Source: Alphaproteobacteria bacterium | GTDB lineage: Bacteria; Pseudomonadota; Alphaproteobacteria; UBA828 | Length of the DNA stretch: 10,249 nt | Direction of reading: 5' to 3' | Assembly: GCA_030604165.1 (NCBI GenBank) | Contig: JAUVWK010000070.1 | Span: 1-10,249, forward strand | Shown: in pieces, positions 6,070 through 10,249 of the stretch | Layout of the letters: the number at the start of each line of letters is the position of its first letter | Position numbering within the stretch: position 1 is the stretch's first letter | Program-made: the position numbers and the translations under genes | Notes under the pieces: model-generated | The model's input: the letters and a program-made list of their open reading frames with translations, nothing else | Database searches by the model: none | What the model was told of the DNA's origin: nothing

Positions 6070-6555
6070 ATGCCCAGTCTCGATATCGTCTCCCGAACCA
6101 ACTTGGCGGAAGTCGACAATGCTGTTCAGGGAGCGATGCGTGAGATCGGGACGCGCTACGATTTTAAAGGCAGCGCCTGCTCAATAGAGCGTAATGACGT
6201 GACCTTGACCGTGCGGGCAGATGACGATTTCAAGCTGAAACAAATGCAGGAGCTGATCAAAGGCCATATGGGTAAGCGCAAGGTAAATATAGCGGCCTTC
6301 GATTTCGCCAAACCCGAGACCGCTTCGGGCAATACGCTGCGACAATCGATAATCATCAAGCAGGGTATTGAACGCGAAATAGCGCAACAGATCGTCAAGG
6401 CCTTGAAAAGCGCCAAGTTGAAGGTACAGACCGCTATTCAAGGGGATGAGTTGCGTGTCTCGGGAAAGAAGCGTGACGATCTGCAAAGCGTCATCGCCCT
6501 GGTTAAGGAACTCAAGATCAAGCAACCGTTGCAGTTCGTGAATTTTCGCGATTGA
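6070..6555 (+). CDS. yajQ: YajQ family nucleotide-binding protein
   Basis: At 161 residues this is the full family length (DUF520). Signature segments are MPSLDIVSRTNLAEVDNAV (1-19), REIGTRYDFKGS (24-35), the DDDFKLKQMQEL segment (51-62), LRQSIIIKQGIEREIAQQIV (90-109) and a C-terminus ending LQFVNFRD. YajQ proteins have two RRM-like domains. They bind RNA or nucleotides, and a Xanthomonas member is reported as a cyclic-di-GMP receptor acting with a transcription factor; whether this one does so is unknown. GAGG lies about 11 bases before the ATG. The codons are noticeably less GC-biased than in the surrounding genes (ATA isoleucine, AT-ending codons), which could mean different expression or ancestry. 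It stands alone, just right of the tRNA-bounded cassette. Confidence 0.95.
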   Translation: MPSLDIVSRTNLAEVDNAVQGAMREIGTRYDFKGSACSIERNDVTLTVRADDDFKLKQMQELIKGHMGKRKVNIAAFDFAKPETASGNTLRQSIIIKQGIEREIAQQIVKALKSAKLKVQTAIQGDELRVSGKKRDDLQSVIALVKELKIKQPLQFVNFRD

Positions 6556-6751
6556 TCCCTAAAACATAGCGATCAAACTGAGCCTCCGGCCTCTTGCTCC
6601 TGCGGCGAGAAATTTTCCAGACACTCGTATCCCAAGCCCCCTACAATTTGCACTACCGCGAGCGAGGTGGCGTCGTTCAAACTGAACCCGCGCGCGTGAA
6701 TCTGGGCTAGCGTCCGTCGTTCGCTGAAAGCCCGCATCGCGAGGCCATGCC

Positions 6752-8122
6752 ATGAAAACCATCATCGAGCCGTTTCGCATCAAAGCCGTCGAGCCGATCA
6801 AAATGACCAGCCGCGAACAGCGCGCGCAATATATCGAGGCGGCGCATTACAACCTGTTCGCGCTGGCGTCCGAGAACGTCTTGATCGATCTGCTCACCGA
6901 TTCGGGCACCTCGAGCATGAGCGCGGCGCAATGGGCCGCGATCATGCGCGGCGACGAATCCTACGCGGGCAGTCCGTCTTTCGCCCGCTTCGAGGCGGCG
7001 GTGCGACACCTCATGCCGTTCAAATACGTCATCCCGACCCATCAGGGACGCGCCGCCGAACGCATCCTGTTTTCGGTGGCGGCGACGGCGGGTCAGTTCG
7101 TGCCCAACAACACGCACTTCGATACCACGCGCGCCAATATCGAGGCGCTGGGCGCGCGGCCGGTCGATCTGGTGATCGAAGAAGCGCAGCATCCCGAGCG
7201 GGAGCACCCCTTCAAGGGCAACATGGACGTCGCCCGCCTCGCGCAGTTCATCGAAGACAAGGGGCCGCAAAACATCCCGCTTTGCATGCTCACCGTGACC
7301 AACAATTCCGGCGGCGGCCAACCGGTTTCCCTGGAAAACATGCGCCAGACAAAAGCGCTGTGCGCGCGCCATGGCATCCCGCTGTTCATCGATGCCTGCC
7401 GCTTCGCCGAGAACGCCTATTTCATCAAGCTGCGCGAACCCGGCTATCGGGACAAACCGGTCGTCGACATCGTGCGCGAGATGTTCGCCCAGGCGGACGG
7501 CTGCACCATGAGCGCCAAGAAAGACGGTCTGGCCAACATGGGCGGCTGGCTGGCCTTGAACGATGACGCCTGGGAGGAGCAGTGTCGCAACTTGCTCATC
7601 CTCACCGAGGGGTTCCCGACCTACGGTGGCTTGGCCGGCCGGGACCTCGAGGCGATCGCGGTGGGCCTCGAGGAAGTTGTCGACGAGGAGTATTTGGCCT
7701 ATCGCTTCGCCTCGACCCAGTATGTCGGCAGGCATTTGATCGAGGGCGGGGTGTCGATCGTGCGCCCGGTGGGCGGTCACGCGGTCTATCTCGACGCCCG
7801 CGCCATCTTGCCCCACATCCCGCCCCTGCACTATCCCGGGCAATCGCTGGCCGTGGAGCTATACCTGCATGGCGGCATTCGGGGCTGTGAGATCGGCACC
7901 GTCATGTTCGGGCGCAAGGCCGACGGCGCAGAGGAACCGTCGCCCATGGAGCTCGTGCGCCTGGCCATTCCGCGCCGGCTCTACACGCAAAGCCACATGG
8001 ATTACGTCTTGGAGGTGATTCTCGAGGTCTTCGCGCGCCGCGAGCAAATGCGGGGCATGAAAATCACCTGGCAAGCGCCGGCCTTGCGTCACTTCTCGGC
8101 CAAGTTCGCCTATTTGGATTGA
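6752..8122 (+). CDS. tnaA: Beta-eliminating lyase: tryptophanase/tyrosine phenol-lyase family, tryptophanase-like active site
   Basis: This 456-residue PLP enzyme would release indole (or phenol), pyruvate and ammonia from the amino acid. The PLP lysine is Lys257 in MSAKKDG (253-259). PLP-site residues include Tyr71 (SYAGS), PTHQGR (95-100) and DACRFAENAYF (214-224). Positions that separate the two subfamilies look tryptophanase-like: Asp124 in HFDTTR (Thr in Citrobacter tyrosine phenol-lyase), Ile381 in CEIG (Arg in that enzyme) and His447 in LRHFSAKF (Phe in that enzyme). EGFPTYGG and YTQSHMD also follow tryptophanase. Yet the length and numbering are those of tyrosine phenol-lyase, without the E. 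coli TnaA insertion before the Asp. GAGG lies 8 bases before the ATG. No permease gene or TnaC-like leader with a Trp codon was found in 6556-6751, which otherwise shows nothing. The 3' end overlaps the convergent gene by 13 bp. Confidence 0.88.
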   Translation: MKTIIEPFRIKAVEPIKMTSREQRAQYIEAAHYNLFALASENVLIDLLTDSGTSSMSAAQWAAIMRGDESYAGSPSFARFEAAVRHLMPFKYVIPTHQGRAAERILFSVAATAGQFVPNNTHFDTTRANIEALGARPVDLVIEEAQHPEREHPFKGNMDVARLAQFIEDKGPQNIPLCMLTVTNNSGGGQPVSLENMRQTKALCARHGIPLFIDACRFAENAYFIKLREPGYRDKPVVDIVREMFAQADGCTMSAKKDGLANMGGWLALNDDAWEEQCRNLLILTEGFPTYGGLAGRDLEAIAVGLEEVVDEEYLAYRFASTQYVGRHLIEGGVSIVRPVGGHAVYLDARAILPHIPPLHYPGQSLAVELYLHGGIRGCEIGTVMFGRKADGAEEPSPMELVRLAIPRRLYTQSHMDYVLEVILEVFARREQMRGMKITWQAPALRHFSAKFAYLD

Positions 8123-8613
8123 GCGCGGGCATCCGCCGCCAGCATCGCGCGCCAGATGCCGTCGAGCGCGGGGTCGTCGGGCGGATAGCGGCCATGGATG
8201 GCCATCCAGGCGTGCGCGAGCCGCAGGAAGCGCTCTTTCTCGGCGGAGACCCGCCATTCCGCGTAGCGCCACGCCGTCTCTTCGGCGTCGACCGAGCTCG
8301 AATTCAGGAACGTCGTGGCCGCGACGGCCTGACGGCTTGCCGTCAGCGTGACCGCTACGGTCTCGGGGCAATAATCGTTGCCCTCGAAGAAATTGATGCG
8401 ATCGATCTCGCCTTGGCTCAGGTCGCTAACCACCAGGCCGTCGGTTTCGCCCCCGGCGCTCGGCGCGAGGCACGGGTAGCATTCGTCGCGCACGCGCGCC
8501 AGCCGGTAGCCGGCCAGGGTCGCGGCGTCGCACCCGTCGGCCGACAAGGGACGGCCGGCGACGACGGCGAACACCTCCGCATCCTTCATCGTGCCATAGA
8601 AAAAATACTGCAT
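8110..8613 (-). CDS. Gamma-glutamylcyclotransferase (AIG2/GGCT-like) family protein
   Basis: This is a 167-residue protein of the GGCT-like fold. The N-terminus QYFFYGTM (2-9) matches the YGTL/YGSN-type substrate loop. NFFEGNDY (74-81) carries Glu77, the general acid/base position of the fold. Family members form 5-oxoproline from gamma-glutamyl amino acids or amines; the substrate here is not predictable. About 45 C-terminal residues extend beyond the compact fold. The ATG at 8613 gives the expected N-terminus; a GTG two codons earlier (8619) is possible. Neither has a Shine-Dalgarno, so translation may depend on the upstream gene 62 bases away. The 3' end overlaps the convergent tryptophanase gene by 13 bp. 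Confidence 0.8.
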   Translation of the reverse strand: MQYFFYGTMKDAEVFAVVAGRPLSADGCDAATLAGYRLARVRDECYPCLAPSAGGETDGLVVSDLSQGEIDRINFFEGNDYCPETVAVTLTASRQAVAATTFLNSSSVDAEETAWRYAEWRVSAEKERFLRLAHAWMAIHGRYPPDDPALDGIWRAMLAADARAQSK

Positions 8614-8675
8614 GGTCACAGGTCTTGTTGGTCGTGGCCTTCTTGGTGGTGGGCCTTCTTAACGATGGCGCGGCG

Positions 8676-8993
8676 TCATTTTACCGTTTGAATGACCTCG
8701 AAGCCCTCGAAATTCGGCGGGCCGAGATAAAGCCCCTCGGTGCTCGCGCCGCCCGCCTGCTTGTGGGCCTTGCGGAACGCATCCGACGTCGTCCAGGCCT
8801 CGAATTCCGCTAGCGAGGCCCACACGCTGTGCGAGGAGAACAGCGTGTGGTCATCCTGCTCCGGCCCTCTGAGTAGGTGAAACTCGACAAAGCCGGCTAC
8901 GCCCGACAGGTGGCTGTCTCGCTCCAGCCACAATTTCTCGAAGTCGGCTTCGCGCCCGCGCGTCACCTTGAAGCGGTTCATGGCGATAAACAT
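8676..8993 (-). CDS. IsdG/HmoA-type ABM domain monooxygenase (putative haem-degrading)
   Basis: This is a 105-residue ferredoxin-like ABM-fold protein. MFIAMNRFKV, GFVEFHLLRGP (35-45), DDHTLFSSHSVW and the C-terminal FEGFEVIQ are characteristic of the HmoA/HmoB branch. The IsdG-type triad appears present as Asn6, Trp67 (FEAWTTS) and His77 (RKAHKQAG), matching the Asn7, Trp67, His77 of staphylococcal IsdG. Oxidative haem degradation and iron release is therefore the best guess, though relatives with intact triads are not all proven enzymes. The ATG at 8993 has a GGGGG ribosome site. It lies 50 bases after the NTF2-like gene and before the GGCT-like gene, probably in one transcript. The same frame continues open for 19 codons after the TGA stop. 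Confidence 0.85.
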   Translation of the reverse strand: MFIAMNRFKVTRGREADFEKLWLERDSHLSGVAGFVEFHLLRGPEQDDHTLFSSHSVWASLAEFEAWTTSDAFRKAHKQAGGASTEGLYLGPPNFEGFEVIQTVK

Positions 8994-9043
8994 GCTTTCG
9001 TGCCCCCTATCTTGCCGCCGATACTCGACCTGCTCGTGCCGCC

Positions 9044-9469
9044 TCAACTCGGCGAGGCTCCCTCGATACGTCCGAGCAGGGGGCTCTGGTGCCAGCAGAC
9101 CATGCGCCAGGTGCCGTCGCTGCAATACCAGGTTTGCGTGAAGCCCATGAAGCGTTGGCGAAAGCCGGCGTCCCGGGGCTTGCCGCGGAAGGTCGAATAC
9201 CCGCTCACATGGCCGGTATCGCCGAAGACCTTGAAATTGATCTCGCGCGGCAGCCACTGGAAGGATTCCCACATCCCCTTCCCGCCCGCGTGGAAGTCGA
9301 TATGGTCGATGAACTCTTCCTTGCTCATGCGCCAGGGATAGTCTTCGTCGAGAATCTCCGCCGCCTCGTCGAAGGCCTGGTAGAAGGTCTCGAGATCGCC
9401 TTCGTTGAGGCCGCGCATCCAGGCGTTGAAGGCCGCCTCCAGATCGTCGCTCGTCGCGCCTTGTGCCAT
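9044..9469 (-). CDS. NTF2/SnoaL-like domain protein
   Basis: This is a 141-residue single-domain protein with the cone-shaped NTF2/SnoaL pattern. An N-terminal helix (DDLEAAFNAWMRGLNEGDLETFYQAFDE region, 8-35) is followed by an acidic, Trp-containing loop (LDEDYPWRMSKEEF) and then alternating strands ending with FTQTWYCSDGTWRMVCWHQSPL (about 110-132). The fold is used by polyketide cyclases, dehydratases and isomerases and by small stress or binding proteins; no catalytic assignment is possible. The ATG at 9469 is preceded by AGAGGGAG. A 6 bp hairpin (CAGCCG/CGGCTG, 9487-9503) sits in the leader just upstream. It follows the DUF924 gene after 111 bases and precedes the ABM gene. Confidence 0.78.
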   Translation of the reverse strand: MAQGATSDDLEAAFNAWMRGLNEGDLETFYQAFDEAAEILDEDYPWRMSKEEFIDHIDFHAGGKGMWESFQWLPREINFKVFGDTGHVSGYSTFRGKPRDAGFRQRFMGFTQTWYCSDGTWRMVCWHQSPLLGRIEGASPS

Positions 9470-9580
9470 GACGTCTCCCTCTTCATCAGCCGATTGGCGG
9501 CTGTCCCTGCGACCCCCGTCGCGTCACTGGATCGGATCCTGCACGGTCTGGCCCTGGAAACCAAGGGGCGTGCGGCAACG

Positions 9581-10150
9581 TCAGAAGGACGAGCCCTCTT
9601 GCTTCAGAAAGGCGGCCTCTTCGGGCGTGGTCTCCCGGCCGAGCACGAGGTTGCGGTGCGGAAACCGCCCGAAGCGCTCGATGATGCGCAGGTGCTGCTC
9701 CGCGTAGTCCCGATATTCGGCGTTGGCCATGCGCTCGCCGACCAGGTCTACGCAAAGCCGTTGATCCTCGACGGTTTCGCTGTGCTCGAACGGCGTATAG
9801 AGAAAGAGGCGCATCTCGTCGCCGAGCGACGGGTCCAAGTCGAAGCCGCGGTCGATGGCGTGGCGGGCGATTTCGCGCGCTTCCGCGTCGCAGGCAAACG
9901 CGCGCGGGCTATCGCGGAAAATATTTCGCGGCACCTGATCGAGCAGGATGCAAAGCGCGACGCAGCCACGCGGCGTTTCCAGCATGTCGGCAAAGCGCCC
10001 TCGGGCCGCGGCCTCATGCGCCTCGCCGAGGCGCGCGCGAACCTCGTCATCGAACGCCGCGCTCTTGGCGAACCATTTCTCAGGCCCGGCCTCTTTGAGC
10101 CAGAAATCGAGAACCCGGTCGATCACGCGTGCGCTATCGGCGTCCGTCAT
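9581..10150 (-). CDS. DUF924 family protein
   Basis: This is a 189-residue, all-helical, TPR-like DUF924 protein. The signature strings are VLDFWLKEAGPEKWF (13-27), LDQVPRNIFRDSPRAF (70-85), FLYTPFEHSE (116-125), FGRFPHRN (160-167) and a C-terminus ending FLKQEGSSF. The family is widespread in proteobacteria and has no established activity; the conserved His, Glu and Arg suggest a binding pocket. The ATG at 10150 matches the family N-terminus, 26 bases after the stop of the partial gene upstream, so the two are probably co-transcribed. Between this gene and the NTF2-like gene (9470-9580) nothing coding was seen. Confidence 0.88.
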   Translation of the reverse strand: MTDADSARVIDRVLDFWLKEAGPEKWFAKSAAFDDEVRARLGEAHEAAARGRFADMLETPRGCVALCILLDQVPRNIFRDSPRAFACDAEAREIARHAIDRGFDLDPSLGDEMRLFLYTPFEHSETVEDQRLCVDLVGERMANAEYRDYAEQHLRIIERFGRFPHRNLVLGRETTPEEAAFLKQEGSSF

Positions 10151-10176
10151 ACCCCCTCGTTGCCTACGCCGAACAA

Positions 10177-10249
10177 CTACCGGGTGGTGATGTAATCCAG
10201 CATAGCGTCGCGCTCGCTCTGCAGCTCGTCAAGGAGGTATTTCACCACG
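10177..10249 (-). CDS. 3' end of an unidentified minus-strand gene (partial)
   Basis: From the right edge an open minus-strand frame of 23 codons (VVKYLLDELQSERDAMLDYI, then TTR) runs to a TAG at 10179-10177. The amphipathic, Glu/Asp/Leu-rich helical composition and the short gap to DUF924 make it look like a genuine C-terminus, but no family can be recognised from so little. The 5' part is outside the window. Confidence 0.45.
   Translation of the reverse strand, partial: VVKYLLDELQSERDAMLDYITTR

Noticed and set aside
6552..6576. TTGATC/GATCAA inverted repeat just after yajQ as a terminator
   Set aside because: Only a 6 bp A/T-containing stem with a 13-base loop and no U-run; too weak to call.
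6556..6751. TnaC-like regulatory leader peptide upstream of the tryptophanase-like gene
   Set aside because: No short frame with a start, ribosome site and a critical Trp codon was found.
6707..7843. Minus-strand open frame (378 codons) opposite the tryptophanase-like gene
   Set aside because: Antisense to an enzyme with a full set of catalytic motifs; composition is typical of a shadow.
9487..9503. CAGCCG/CGGCTG hairpin in the leader of the NTF2-like gene
   Set aside because: A real 6 bp inverted repeat, but short hairpins of this size are common in GC-rich DNA and no riboswitch-like structure surrounds it; mentioned only as context.
9089..10195. Plus-strand open frame (368 codons) opposite NTF2-like and DUF924 genes
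   Set aside because: It is the complement of two recognisable minus-strand families with ribosome sites; a typical high-GC shadow frame.

Overview
The window is GC-rich bacterial chromosome. It is most likely from an alphaproteobacterium of the Rhodospirillales or a related uncultured group. The support is protein character (S49 peptidase, COG4123 methyltransferase and DUF2007 next to a long-chain polyprenyl diphosphate synthase), GTG starts, and promoters of the form TTGACC-17/18-TA. No database search was possible, so all family assignments come from motif reading.

Left region (1-2703, minus strand). A promoter at 49-77 points off the left edge. Next comes a tandem pair of paralogous one-helix mini-proteins (118-363 and 371-526) with its own promoter at 624-653. 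An imperfect palindromic repeat (668-726) separates this pair from a three-gene housekeeping run read leftwards: a DUF2007 protein, a TrmN6/YfiC-like methyltransferase and an S49 peptidase. ispB starts divergently from this run at 2706 (GTG) and is followed by tRNA-Pro(CGG) with its own promoter.

Central region (3809-5911). The last bases of tRNA-Pro plus flank (18 bp, 3873-3890) are repeated exactly at 5880-5897. The 2.0 kb between the copies holds two translationally coupled genes, a metal-dependent amidohydrolase and a DUF59 protein. These look like the accessory genes that travel with soluble di-iron (propane/acetone-type) monooxygenases, but neither monooxygenase nor integrase is present. 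This arrangement suggests a tRNA-targeted integration that has been reduced to a small cassette. The last codons of the DUF59 gene are made from the right-hand repeat.

Right region (5912-10249). yajQ (plus strand; visibly less GC-biased codons than its neighbours) is followed by a tryptophanase/tyrosine phenol-lyase family enzyme. That enzyme has the length and residue numbering of tyrosine phenol-lyase but tryptophanase-like residues at the discriminating positions. It converges, with a 13 bp overlap, on a minus-strand run of small-molecule and stress-type genes: a partial unknown gene, DUF924, an NTF2/SnoaL-like protein, an IsdG/HmoA-type monooxygenase with an intact Asn-Trp-His triad, and a gamma-glutamylcyclotransferase-like protein. 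These last genes are probably co-transcribed.

Apart from the features listed, no rRNA, CRISPR array, transposase or convincing Rho-independent terminator was seen.
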